The notes: generated from the letters alone by a model not told the origin. Shown: positions 53,978 to 62,227, counted from the first letter of the stretch. The stretch: DNA of 64,000 nt from Methanomassiliicoccales archaeon (GCA_026394395.1 JAPKYK010000003.1:262547-326546); one strand, 5' to 3'. Made by a program: numbers and translations.

Positions 53978-55161
53978 AGACCGATTACGACGTGATCGTG
54001 GTCGGCGCCGGGCCGGCCGGGAGCATGACCGCCAAGCACGCGGCCAAGAAGGGCGCCCGCGTTCTGATAATCGAGAAGCGCCAGGAGATCGGTTCGTCCC
54101 TACGTTGCGCCGAGGGCGTCAACCGCAAGGGCTTGGAGAAGGCCGGAGTGGCCGTGGACAATCGTTGGGTCTCCGCGTACATGGCCGGGGCCAAGTTGGT
54201 GTCCCCAGGTGGCCATGTGTTCCGCATAGACGAGAGCCAGGCCGGGAACGAGGTGGGCATGGTCTTGGAGAGACACCTGTTCGACAAGGCCATGGCCGCG
54301 GACGCCGCCCGAGCTGGCGCTGAGATCTGGCTCAAGACCTCGGCCGTGAACGTCATCAAGGAGGGCGACAAGGTCGTGGGAGTAAAGGCCCGGCGCGAAG
54401 GCGAACCGCTCAAGCTCACTGCCGGCTGCGTGGTGGCCGCTGACGGTTTCGAGTCCCAGGTAGCCCGCTGGGCCGGGATAGACACCTCTCTGAAGGTCGG
54501 GGACATCACCACCTGCTACCAGTACCGCATGGCCAACCTAAAGACCGAACCGGACTATTGCGAGTTCGTGCTCGGTTCTGTGGCCCCGGGAGGATACATA
54601 TGGATATTCCCCAAGGGCGATGACACGGCCAACGTGGGCATCGGCGTCCTGGCCACCAAGCTCAAGAAACCAGGGGATGTCAAGCATTACTTGGATACCT
54701 GGATCAAGAGCGACCCCCGGCTCAGCCAGGGGCAGCCGCTGGAGGCCTTGGCCGGAGGCGTTTCCGTCTCCCCGCCAGTGGAACAATCGGTGATGAACGG
54801 ACTACTGCTGGTAGGAGATGCGGCACGCTTAATCGACCCCATCACCGGCGGCGGCATCGTCAATGGACTGCTGGCCGGTAAGTTCGCCGGAGAGGTGCTG
54901 GGCGATTGCGTCCAGGCCAACGACTTCAGTGAGAGCGCGCTCATGCCCTACGACAAGAAATGGCGCGACGCTATGGAGAACCGGCTCTGGCGCAACTGGA
55001 TGGCCAAAGAGAAATTGGTGACCATATCCGACAAGACCTTGGACGGGGTGATCGACACGTTGTCCACGGCCAACGTAACTAAGATGTCGGTGCACAACAT
55101 ACTCATCGCCATCAAGGAGCAGCATCCGGAGCTGGTCAAGGAGTTCGAGGATATGATCTGA
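53974..55161 (+). CDS. Geranylgeranyl reductase (digeranylgeranylglycerophospholipid reductase)
   Basis: FAD enzyme saturating the isoprenoid chains of archaeal membrane lipids, 395 residues. Motifs: VIVVGAGPAGSMTAKHAAKK at the N-terminus, RCAEGVNRKGLEKAG (family CxxG-type segment), VVAADGFESQVARWAG, PGGYIWIFPKGDDTANVGIG, and LLVGDAARLIDPITGGGI. ATG 53974 is chosen; the longer ORF from 53824 is a ferredoxin shadow. It is last in the lipid operon and faces mevalonate kinase. Confidence 0.94.
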   Translation: MKTDYDVIVVGAGPAGSMTAKHAAKKGARVLIIEKRQEIGSSLRCAEGVNRKGLEKAGVAVDNRWVSAYMAGAKLVSPGGHVFRIDESQAGNEVGMVLERHLFDKAMAADAARAGAEIWLKTSAVNVIKEGDKVVGVKARREGEPLKLTAGCVVAADGFESQVARWAGIDTSLKVGDITTCYQYRMANLKTEPDYCEFVLGSVAPGGYIWIFPKGDDTANVGIGVLATKLKKPGDVKHYLDTWIKSDPRLSQGQPLEALAGGVSVSPPVEQSVMNGLLLVGDAARLIDPITGGGIVNGLLAGKFAGEVLGDCVQANDFSESALMPYDKKWRDAMENRLWRNWMAKEKLVTISDKTLDGVIDTLSTANVTKMSVHNILIAIKEQHPELVKEFEDMI

Positions 55162-55179
55162 ACCGTTCACCAAACCTCT

Positions 55180-56112
55180 TCATTCTTCTTTTACACCAGG
55201 AACGTTGGTGACGGTGGCGAACGGCTGGCCGCCCTTGTTCTTTATGGCCTCGATGACCTTCTCCGGCCGGTCCGTCAATGCCACTATGCTGCCTCCGCCG
55301 CCAGCGCCGGTCAGCTTGGCCCCGTAGGAATACGGGAGCGCGGCGGCCACCAGCTTGTCCAGCTCCGGGGACGATACGCCTAGTATGGCCAGCAGTTTGT
55401 GGTCCCTGGTCATGATGCGCCCTAATGACTCCAGGTCGTTCCTATTGAGGCACTGGACCCCTTCCTCGGTGATCTGGCCTATTTCCTCCACGACCTCGCG
55501 GGCAAAGTTGGTGTGGTCCACGTACCTCTTGACCTTGGCCACCAGCGGACCGGTGGGCGCGGACCGGCCGGTGAACCCGACCACCAGGGTCATGTCCGGC
55601 ACCTTGAGGTCGTGCACGCACCACCTCCTTGTATCCAAGGACATCTCCCAGAGCATGTCGTCTCCAGGTTTCGGCCTGACCAGTATGGCCCTTCCGTGGG
55701 TGCATGTGGATGTGTCGATAGGGCTGGCCCGCCCCTGGACCTGACATTCGACCTCGAAGGCCTCCTTTGCCACCGTATCCTGTTTCCACCCGCCCTGCTG
55801 CCGGGATAGGGCGGCCAGAAGCGCCACGGTCACCGCGGCCGATGACCCCAGACCGGACCCCGAGGGAAAATCGGAGCTGGTGGTTACTGCCGTCGGCCCG
55901 GCCTTTCTCTTTTCCAGGCAGGCGGACACGTAGGAGTAGTTCTCGGGCACCAGGGGCATGCCGTTGAGGCTGGATGATTGCGCCGGCCGGACGTTACATC
56001 GTAAACGCAGGCCGATGGCCACCGAGACCGCCGGCTGCCCATAGACCACTGCGTGCTCCCCCAGCAATATCACCTTGGCCGGGGCCGAGGTCTGCCAAAG
56101 GTGGCTAGCCAT
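55180..56112 (-). CDS. mvk: Mevalonate kinase
   Basis: GHMP kinase of isoprenoid synthesis, 310 residues. Motif 1 is APAKVILLGEHAVVYG, motif 2 is DFPSGSGLGSSAAVTVALLA near residue 85, and motif 3 is GAKLTGAGGGGSIVAL near residue 265. It converges on the lipid operon, 18 bases apart, so isoprenoid and lipid genes cluster. It is ten bases downstream of the duplicated hypothetical gene, on the same strand. Confidence 0.94.
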   Translation of the reverse strand: MASHLWQTSAPAKVILLGEHAVVYGQPAVSVAIGLRLRCNVRPAQSSSLNGMPLVPENYSYVSACLEKRKAGPTAVTTSSDFPSGSGLGSSAAVTVALLAALSRQQGGWKQDTVAKEAFEVECQVQGRASPIDTSTCTHGRAILVRPKPGDDMLWEMSLDTRRWCVHDLKVPDMTLVVGFTGRSAPTGPLVAKVKRYVDHTNFAREVVEEIGQITEEGVQCLNRNDLESLGRIMTRDHKLLAILGVSSPELDKLVAAALPYSYGAKLTGAGGGGSIVALTDRPEKVIEAIKNKGGQPFATVTNVPGVKEE

Positions 56113-56122
56113 CGCTCGTCCT

Positions 56123-57064
56123 TCAGAGACCGTACTTACGGGCCATGGCCTGCATGGCCTCGTCCGGGCTCTTGTCGCCCAGCTCCTTCATGCCGGTCTG
56201 CCACCACTTGCCCTCGAACTCCACCAGAGCGGCCTCGAACTTCTCGAGGATATCGATCTTGGACTCCTTGTTGACCAGTCCCAGCTCCAGGTTGTGGTCC
56301 AACCCTTCGAACAGGTCGTCGCTCATGAAGTCGGGCATGACGTTGACCACCAGGTCTAACAGGGCGTTGGTCAGGGCCATGAATATGCGCTCCCTCTTCT
56401 GCGGCGAGGGCATGGACTCCTTGGCCATGCTCTCGAGGATGGAAGTGAACCACATGTCCCGGATGATGTAGGAGCGTGCGGACCAGTAACCGCTGTCCTC
56501 GTCTTCGCCGCATCCGCAGTCGCAGCCCTCCTCGTGGACGGGGGCTTCCATCTTCTCCTTGGCCTCGTTCATAAGGTCGTTGGGCGATCTGCCGCCGAGG
56601 AAGTCCTTGGCCGAGTTCCACCAGTTGTCCTCAAAGGCCGTCAGCGCCTCCATCAAGGCTCTTTCATCGTCGAAGCTGTCCCCCTGGGCTGCGAGGAAAT
56701 CGTCCCGGAACTTGGAAAGGAGGTCGACCTGGTGCTCGTTGTTGATCGAGGCTATGACCAGATAGTCGTCCAGATTCTCCTGGAATATCAATAGCAGCTC
56801 TTCGGGCAGGTTCAACCCGATCCGTTCCAGCACCGCGTTGGTGACGGTAAGGAACAGCACCTCCTCCATGTCCTCCTTGGAGACCTGCTCGGCCTTGAGG
56901 CCGTCGACAATCTCCTGCAGCATGAGGTCCTTGAACATCAGGGTGCGGATGGGGTTCTTGCTCAGTATGGCATGTTCCATGATCTCCCCCTTCTGTACGG
57001 GTTCGGACTCTTTGCTTTTACTGCCGCTCTTGGGCTTGCTCTCCTTGGTCTTCTTCGCTGCCAC
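56123..57064 (-). CDS. Hypothetical protein with internal duplication and Cys-rich linker
   Basis: A 313-residue acidic helical protein, not recognised. It starts with GTG behind AAGGTG. After a Lys/Ser-rich N-terminus (residues 1-25) two similar halves follow: LFLTVTNAVLERIG...FEDNWWNSAKDFLGGRSPNDLM (about 65-165) and IFMALTNALLDLVV...FEGKWWQTGMKELGDKSPDEAM (about 225-305). They share a WW pair, an SPxDxM motif and similar spacing. Between them is GCDCGCGEDED, a possible metal site. It probably shares a transcript with mvk, whose stop-to-start gap is ten bases. Confidence 0.7.
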   Translation of the reverse strand: MAAKKTKESKPKSGSKSKESEPVQKGEIMEHAILSKNPIRTLMFKDLMLQEIVDGLKAEQVSKEDMEEVLFLTVTNAVLERIGLNLPEELLLIFQENLDDYLVIASINNEHQVDLLSKFRDDFLAAQGDSFDDERALMEALTAFEDNWWNSAKDFLGGRSPNDLMNEAKEKMEAPVHEEGCDCGCGEDEDSGYWSARSYIIRDMWFTSILESMAKESMPSPQKRERIFMALTNALLDLVVNVMPDFMSDDLFEGLDHNLELGLVNKESKIDILEKFEAALVEFEGKWWQTGMKELGDKSPDEAMQAMARKYGL

Positions 57065-57358
57065 GATCGCACCTTCATATCATGGTGCCCTGCAAAATCA
57101 GCAAAGCACTTTTCTTATTAACGGGACAAGGCCCCGGGGATATAAATCCAATGCGTTGGAATGTGGATGGAATCAGTGACTGAGAAAACATCGATCTATC
57201 ATGATGTGCAAAGCGGTCCTACGAGCTCGTGCCAATTTTAATAAAAACATTCTGATAAGTGCGCCTATATATTATATCGACCAGCACCTGTGTTGAATAC
57301 GTCAAGTATTTATAACGCTAATATTGATTTATGTCAAATTTTACAGGAGGTAAATAAA
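57065..57358. promoter_or_regulatory. Long AT-rich spacer with several promoter-like sites
   Basis: About 290 bases without a clear gene. On the plus strand GATATAAATC (about 57139-57148) is followed by a small palindrome TCCAA-TGCG-TTGGA (57148-57161); a 24-codon ORF from ATG 57167 could be read from it but is weak. Closer to the next gene, CTATATATTATAT (57265-57277) and TATTTATAAC (57307-57316) are candidate TATA boxes. AGGAGG sits at 57345-57350 before the next ATG. On the minus strand an AT-rich site near 57114-57123 may serve the duplicated hypothetical gene. Confidence 0.45.
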
Positions 57359-57712
57359 ATGGCTTGGTTATTACCGTTGTTAAATATAATTGCGGGTTTG
57401 ATTCTGGCTATAGGAATTTTGACTAGTATACCTGCATTAGGTAAAAGCTTGGAAAAGCTGGCCAAGTGGCTGGGAAGGTTCCAGACCATCATTGGTGTGG
57501 TCATGATCATTGTGTCGATCGTGTTCATGCTCAACGGAATTGGGCTGCAGGAAATCGTCGCATTGATCGCGGGCTTAATCCTGGCCATGGGAATTCTCCC
57601 GAGCATCCCTGCATTGGGCAAGAGCTTGGAGAAGCTGGCCAAGTGGCTAGGCAGGTTCCAGACCATAATCGGTGTCATCGCCATTATCGTCGGTATCATT
57701 GGACTGCTGTAA
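57359..57712 (+). CDS. Four-helix membrane protein made of two tandem repeats
   Basis: A 117-residue protein with strong AGGAGG nine bases before the ATG. Two copies of a roughly 55-residue unit: hydrophobic helix (IIAGLILAIGIL), loop IPALGKSLEKLAKWLGRFQT with a basic amphipathic helix, then hydrophobic helix (IIGVVMIIVSIVFML). The shared block of the two loops is identical for twenty residues. That gives four membrane spans and two amphipathic segments. The first repeat uses AT-rich codons at its start, the second GC-rich ones like the neighbours. Function unknown; it could be a small channel, transporter or peptide-like membrane agent. Confidence 0.75.
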   Translation: MAWLLPLLNIIAGLILAIGILTSIPALGKSLEKLAKWLGRFQTIIGVVMIIVSIVFMLNGIGLQEIVALIAGLILAMGILPSIPALGKSLEKLAKWLGRFQTIIGVIAIIVGIIGLL

Positions 57713-57753
57713 ACGTGTTTGGGGTCAGACCCCGGAAACCCCTTTTTTTAATT

Positions 57754-58569
57754 TTATATTATTGGTTTTGAGGCCTTGATCGAGAAGAGCATGGGAACAT
57801 CAAACCCGCCTTTCTGAAAGTACCAGTAACCGTCTTCTCTCTGCACCATATCCGGATGCATCTGGAAGAAACATTGGGGGAACTCGTGCAGGAAGTCTAT
57901 GTGCAGATCTTCGGCCGTCAGGGAGTTGACTATGTCCGATAGGGGATGGAACCACTCGTACCTTTCCTTGTTCTGGAACTCGTGCTCTTCGTCCATGGGA
58001 TGGTCGTCATCGAACCTGACCGGGGGGCCGCTGAAATAGGGATAGACCGTCTGAAAGCGGTCGGAACGGGTGTCGTCTATGGTGTTACCGAACGGATGCC
58101 CCTCCACGATGTAGAAGAACCCGCCCGGCCGCAATCGTTCGGCGATTAGCCTGCCCCATTCCTTCAGATCCGGCAGCCAGCACAGCACTCCGTAGCTGGT
58201 GAAAACAATGTCGAACTTCTTGGAAAGAATCTTGTCCAGGTCGTAAACGTTGGCCTGGATGAACCGGCCAGGCAGACCGACCCTTGCGCTCAGCTCCCTG
58301 GCCAAGGCTATTGCCTCTGGGGAGAAATCTATACCAGTTACATTAGCACCCAATCTGGCCCAAGAAAGAGTATCCATGCCGAAATGGCACTGCAAGTGGA
58401 GGAGGTCCTTTCCCTTGACCTCGCCCACCTCCCTCTTTTCTACAGGCATCAGGCTGTCCTTTTTCTGAAGGAAAACGCTGACATCGTAATATCGGGAGTT
58501 CCAATTGGATCGAGCCTTTTCGTCCCAACGGCGCAGGTTGACCAACATCATGTCAACATCATCTTTCAT
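57754..58569 (-). CDS. Class I SAM-dependent methyltransferase
   Basis: A 271-residue protein. SAM motif I is DLLHLQCHFGMDTLSWARLG near residue 55, followed by VTGIDFSPEAIALAREL, VFTSYGVLCWLPDLKEWG and RLRPGGFFYIVEGHPFG. It resembles widely spread stand-alone methyltransferases with unknown substrate. In-frame ATGs exist at codons 1, 7 and 8, so the start is uncertain by a few residues. Confidence 0.85.
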   Translation of the reverse strand: MKDDVDMMLVNLRRWDEKARSNWNSRYYDVSVFLQKKDSLMPVEKREVGEVKGKDLLHLQCHFGMDTLSWARLGANVTGIDFSPEAIALARELSARVGLPGRFIQANVYDLDKILSKKFDIVFTSYGVLCWLPDLKEWGRLIAERLRPGGFFYIVEGHPFGNTIDDTRSDRFQTVYPYFSGPPVRFDDDHPMDEEHEFQNKERYEWFHPLSDIVNSLTAEDLHIDFLHEFPQCFFQMHPDMVQREDGYWYFQKGGFDVPMLFSIKASKPII

Positions 58570-58658
58570 GCGGAGCCCCCGGAAGCAACGATTGATGCCC
58601 CGTGCAATATTAAAAATGTTATCAGGCGCGGACCAAAGCCATTTTTCATAAAGAAGAA

Positions 58659-58768
58659 TGGTGCGAGGGACCGGATTCGAACCGGCGAACCTCTGCAGGA
58701 ACAGATCTTGAGTCTGTCGCCTTTGGTCGGCGCTTCTGGCGCCATTGACCGAGCTTGGCTACCCTCGC
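58659..58768 (-). tRNA. tRNA-Leu (anticodon CAA) with D-loop intron
   Basis: Minus-strand tRNA: acceptor GCGAGGG/CCCTCGC, T-arm GCCGG-TTCGAAT-CCGGT, anticodon stem ACAGA/TCTGT with loop CTCAAGA (anticodon CAA, codon TTG), long variable arm, and CCA encoded at 58659-58661. Unspliced it is 107 bases before CCA, against about 85 for archaeal tRNA-Leu. Removing 22 bases (58723-58744) restores a normal D-loop GGTCAA-AGGC. A TATA box at about 58793-58804 places the start just upstream. Confidence 0.92.
58723..58744 (-). other. 22-base non-canonical tRNA intron in the D-loop
   Basis: Reading the minus strand, GGTC is followed by bulge AAT, then GGCGC-CAGAA-GCGCC as an inner hairpin, then GACC and bulge AAA. 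GGTC/GACC is a four-base-pair helix between two three-base bulges on opposite strands, which is the archaeal bulge-helix-bulge splice motif. Cutting each bulge after its second base removes exactly 22 bases. The outer helix is weak (about two pairs), as in relaxed motifs. Confidence 0.8.
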
Positions 58769-58813
58769 GTGAGGCCGGATAAAAGTGCCGTCCTTAATAA
58801 ATGTATTCGATGG

Positions 58814-59713
58814 TCAGATGGTGGTTATCTCGTTCTTTCCATTTCCTGCCAGCACGGTGTGCTCGGCCTGCGAAACCATGCCGTGCTGCGTTTCCACCAA
58901 GATCGGGTAGGTGGATATGACCCCGTGCCGCAGCAAGGTCCTGAGGTGCTGCGCGGATCCCGGTTCGAAGCGATCGCACCAGCGCTCGCAGAAGGGCAAG
59001 GTGGTGAACTCCTCCTTGACCCGGGCGAAGAACTTCTGCGCTTCCTGGTCCTTCAGCGGGCGGTCGCGCAGCACCCGGTAGATGTTTCCCGATTTGCCGT
59101 TGGCCACCTGACCATGCCCGTTAGTAGCGAAAGGTTCGATAGCTATGAGCATGTTGCCCTGCACCTTGGTGAGCGTACCATCGTCGATGTTGGGGACGGA
59201 AAGACCGGCGTGCAGGTTGTATCTCTTCATCTCATGCCCGCTGAGATTGCTGACCGGACGGAACCCGTTCTCTTTGATGCTGCGTTCGATCACGCCTCCG
59301 ATAGTGCCGACGGAAATGCCTTCCTGGGCCATCTCCAGGGCCATCTCCAGTGCGCGGACCGAGCTCTGGATGAGCGGCTGCCAGTTGCGGGTGGATACCT
59401 CCACGGTGGTCGCAGTATCTCCCAGATATCCGTCAACTTGGGCGCCCACGTCCAATTTGATAAGGTCGCCGGACCTGAAGGCGATGTCGTCAGTGGAGTT
59501 CGGGGTGAAATGGGCGGCGATGTCGTTCAGGCTTATATTGACCGGGAAGGCCAGGCAGCCTCCGTGTTCCAGGATGTGGAGCTCCATCTGGTCGGCGACG
59601 TCTCGAAGCTTGACACCTTCGCCCACCAAGGAACGGCCCAGCTCCCGAGCTTCGGCCGACAGGCGCCCCGCCTTGCGTATGCAGTCCAGGGCGTGATCAT
59701 CCAACAAGTACAT
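58814..59713 (-). CDS. map: Methionine aminopeptidase, archaeal type II
   Basis: Removes N-terminal methionine; dinuclear metal enzyme, 299 residues. Metal ligands: the two Asp in KLDVGAQVDGYLGDTATTV, the His in SGHEMKRYNLHAG, Glu in IAIEPFAT and Glu in QAEHTVL. A type II insert lies between about 150 and 230. ATG 59713 (MYLLDDHALDCIRKAG) is chosen; the longer ORF form lies in sua5. It overlaps sua5 by 17 bases. Confidence 0.95.
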   Translation of the reverse strand: MYLLDDHALDCIRKAGRLSAEARELGRSLVGEGVKLRDVADQMELHILEHGGCLAFPVNISLNDIAAHFTPNSTDDIAFRSGDLIKLDVGAQVDGYLGDTATTVEVSTRNWQPLIQSSVRALEMALEMAQEGISVGTIGGVIERSIKENGFRPVSNLSGHEMKRYNLHAGLSVPNIDDGTLTKVQGNMLIAIEPFATNGHGQVANGKSGNIYRVLRDRPLKDQEAQKFFARVKEEFTTLPFCERWCDRFEPGSAQHLRTLLRHGVISTYPILVETQHGMVSQAEHTVLAGNGKNEITTI

Positions 59714-60338
59714 TTTCGATCTTCTCTTTAGGAATAGCGCCATATCGTATGACCTCTACGGTCCCGTCGATAACCTGTACAATGGTAGAAGGGATCCCGA
59801 CCTTGCATGGACCGCAGTCCACATAGGTGGACACGCTCTGTCCGAGATCGGCGATGGCGGTCTCGATGGACGTGGGATTGGGATGCGAGTGCACGTTGGC
59901 GCTGGTGGAGATTATGGGACCGAACTCCTCGAGCATGCGCAGGGCGAAGGGGTGGTCAGGGACCCTGATGCCCACCTCAGGAAATGAGGCTGTGACTATG
60001 TCCGGGAGCACCGCTTTCTTCTTGACCAGCAGGGTGAGCGGACCGGGAAGGAATGCCTTGGCCAAACGATAGACGTTCTCGTCCAGCTCGGCGATACATT
60101 CGGCCATCTTTATGTCATGGACCGCTATCGAAAGGGGCATGTCGAACGGCCGGCGCTTAGCTATGTAAACTCTCTTGACCGCCGTCTCATCGAAGGGGTC
60201 CGCCCCTAACCCATAAATCGTCTCGGTAGGATAGACTATCAACCTTCCGAAGTGAAGCGAGGATAACACATGTTCCATATCGTGCTTGGACACCTGGCTG
60301 TTAGTGCCGTTCACGGCCTTGCATTTTATAATATCCAT
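59697..60338 (-). CDS. sua5: Threonylcarbamoyl-AMP synthase (YrdC/Sua5)
   Basis: First step of the tRNA modification t6A, 213 residues. Motifs: VYPTETIYGLGADPFDETAV, YIAKRRPFDMPLSIAV, FLPGPLTLLVKKK, VGIRVPDHPFAL and IISTSANVHSHPNP. No C-terminal Sua5 domain, so it is the short YrdC form. It directly follows the metallo-beta-lactamase gene with no spacer. Confidence 0.94.
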   Translation of the reverse strand: MDIIKCKAVNGTNSQVSKHDMEHVLSSLHFGRLIVYPTETIYGLGADPFDETAVKRVYIAKRRPFDMPLSIAVHDIKMAECIAELDENVYRLAKAFLPGPLTLLVKKKAVLPDIVTASFPEVGIRVPDHPFALRMLEEFGPIISTSANVHSHPNPTSIETAIADLGQSVSTYVDCGPCKVGIPSTIVQVIDGTVEVIRYGAIPKEKIENVLVG

Positions 60339-60980
60339 TCAAGACTCCCCGAGGTAGTGTAACACGTCTAAGATGTTTTCCTGAGCCCCGCTTTGGCATG
60401 ATTCGCCATGCCCGGGATATAGCTCCTGAGGGGCCAGGGATAAAAGCTTTTTGACGGAACCCACGAGCTGTTCGTAATTACCGCTCGGCAGGTCCCAGCG
60501 ACCGACCCCGCCGATGAACACCGTGTCCCCTGGTACGAGCACCCGCTTTTCCTTGTCCCAGAGGCTGAGGCTTCCGGCGGTGTGCCCAGGTGTGAATATG
60601 ACCTCGAAATCCGAATCCCCAGTGCTCAGCACCTCTCCTCCGTGCAGGTCGGTGACCTCCAAAGGATGCGAGGGCGCACCGAACATGGAAGCGAGCGTCT
60701 GGCTGGCGTCTCCTTCCCTGACTGGGCGGGCATCGTCGACATGGGCCAGGACCTCGGCCCCCAGTTCTTTGGCCAGAGCGGCTGCGCCCCCGGTATGGTC
60801 GTAATGACGGTGGGTGAGCACGATGCGGTGCACCTTGCTCTTCTTCACCGTGTGGGACAGCCAATCCATGACGTCCTGGTGATGCATGCCAGTGCCCGCA
60901 TCAACTAAAATGGGGTCCTCGCCGGTCAGAAGGTAGATATTGGAATCGAAGTCCATCCCAGCAAGGCTTCGGACGACCAT
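60339..60980 (-). CDS. Metallo-beta-lactamase fold hydrolase (glyoxalase II-like)
   Basis: A 213-residue protein. Metal motif LTHRHYDHTGGAAAL near residue 55, TPGHTAGSLSLW near 130, VPGDTVFIGGVGRWD, and a C-terminal YPGHGESC. It resembles glyoxalase II-type thioesterases; the substrate is not known. TATA box GTTTATATAG (61003-61012 on the minus strand) predicts transcription start within two bases of the ATG, so the message is leaderless and heads the operon MBL-sua5-map. Confidence 0.88.
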   Translation of the reverse strand: MVVRSLAGMDFDSNIYLLTGEDPILVDAGTGMHHQDVMDWLSHTVKKSKVHRIVLTHRHYDHTGGAAALAKELGAEVLAHVDDARPVREGDASQTLASMFGAPSHPLEVTDLHGGEVLSTGDSDFEVIFTPGHTAGSLSLWDKEKRVLVPGDTVFIGGVGRWDLPSGNYEQLVGSVKKLLSLAPQELYPGHGESCQSGAQENILDVLHYLGES

Positions 60981-61099
60981 GGACTTTCGATAAAATGTGG
61001 TCCTATATAAACTTTTGAATTGCTCCCCCAGATTCGATTTTTTTCACGATTTGGACAAATAATAATTAGGTCGCCGGACAATGGTCCAGAGGGGTCGGT

Positions 61100-62227
61100 A
61101 TGAATCTACTGGAACACGAGGCCAAGAAGCTCTTCAGGATGTACGACATATCTACCCCTCAAGGTCTGGCCTTCAGGGAGCTTAATCGGATCGAGGGTTC
61201 CTTGAACAACCTGCGCTTCCCCCTCATGGTGAAGGCCCAGACCACTGGAGGAGGAAGGGGGAAGGCCGGAGGGGTACGCACCGCCCTGCACCGCGAGGAG
61301 GCCCTCGAGGCCAGCGAACGCATTCTGGGGATGCGGGTGGCGGGGATGAAGGTGCACGCCGTGCTGCTCGAGGAGATGGTGGAGGCTTGTCGAGAGGTCT
61401 ATCTGGCCATAACTATTAATCAGGCCACGCGCTGCCCGGTCCTATTAGCTGGCAGTGCGGGAGGGATGGACGTGGAGAACATGCCCGCCCATACCATCAA
61501 ACGATGGACCTTGGACCCCCTGGAATCCCTGCCCCCCTCGGTCCTGGACCAGGCTTCGCAGTTCCTGATGCGGGACGGCCCGGGACTGGATGATGTGCGC
61601 TCCACCATCTCCTCCATGTGGAAGCTGTTCCGGCAGATGGACTGCGAACTGGTGGAGATAAATCCCCTGATGGTCACCGAGGCGGGCAAGGCCATCGCCG
61701 CGGACGCCAAGATGATCATAGACGACGAGGCCTTGTACCGTCACCCTAAGATGGCCAGTTTATCCACCAGAGAGCTCACGGAACTGGAAACCCTGGCCAG
61801 GGACAGGGGGTTTAACATGGTGGAGCTGTCAGGGGATATCGGTGTCCTTGCCAACGGTGCAGGGCTGACCATGGCCGCCCTGGACACGCTGCAGCGCCTG
61901 GGAGGGAAGGGCGGGACCTTCCTGGACCTGGGCGGTACGGACGATCCCAACCGGATATCGGACGCCCTTGGATTGCTATCGTACGATCTGGCCAGGGGGA
62001 GAGTGAGATCGCTGCTAGTGTGCATCTTCGGAGGGATAACCAAATGCGACACCGTAGCCGAGGCGCTCATGGTGACGGTCGTGGACCGGAACGTCAAGGC
62101 TCGGACCGTGGTTCGGCTGAGGGGTAATAACGAGGAGGAGGCCGCCAGCATGCTTCGCCTGGCCGGTTTCAACGTCCATCTCGATCTGGAGGAGGCCTGC
62201 CTGCAGGCAGTGAAGGTGAGATCTTGA
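61100..62227 (+). CDS. sucC: Succinyl-CoA synthetase beta subunit
   Basis: ADP-forming ligase beta subunit, 375 residues. The ATP-grasp domain spans the first about 230 residues (MNLLEHEAKKLFRMYDIS, MVKAQTTGGGRGKAGG, CELVEINPLMV, AADAKMIIDDEAL). The CoA-ligase domain follows (GDIGVLANGAGLTMAALD, GGTFLDLGG, CIFGGITKCDTVAEAL). In methanogens this pair runs the incomplete TCA branch. TATA-like AATAATAATTAGG (about 61055-61068) gives a leader of about 12 bases. It overlaps sucD by four bases. Confidence 0.94.
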   Translation: MNLLEHEAKKLFRMYDISTPQGLAFRELNRIEGSLNNLRFPLMVKAQTTGGGRGKAGGVRTALHREEALEASERILGMRVAGMKVHAVLLEEMVEACREVYLAITINQATRCPVLLAGSAGGMDVENMPAHTIKRWTLDPLESLPPSVLDQASQFLMRDGPGLDDVRSTISSMWKLFRQMDCELVEINPLMVTEAGKAIAADAKMIIDDEALYRHPKMASLSTRELTELETLARDRGFNMVELSGDIGVLANGAGLTMAALDTLQRLGGKGGTFLDLGGTDDPNRISDALGLLSYDLARGRVRSLLVCIFGGITKCDTVAEALMVTVVDRNVKARTVVRLRGNNEEEAASMLRLAGFNVHLDLEEACLQAVKVRS

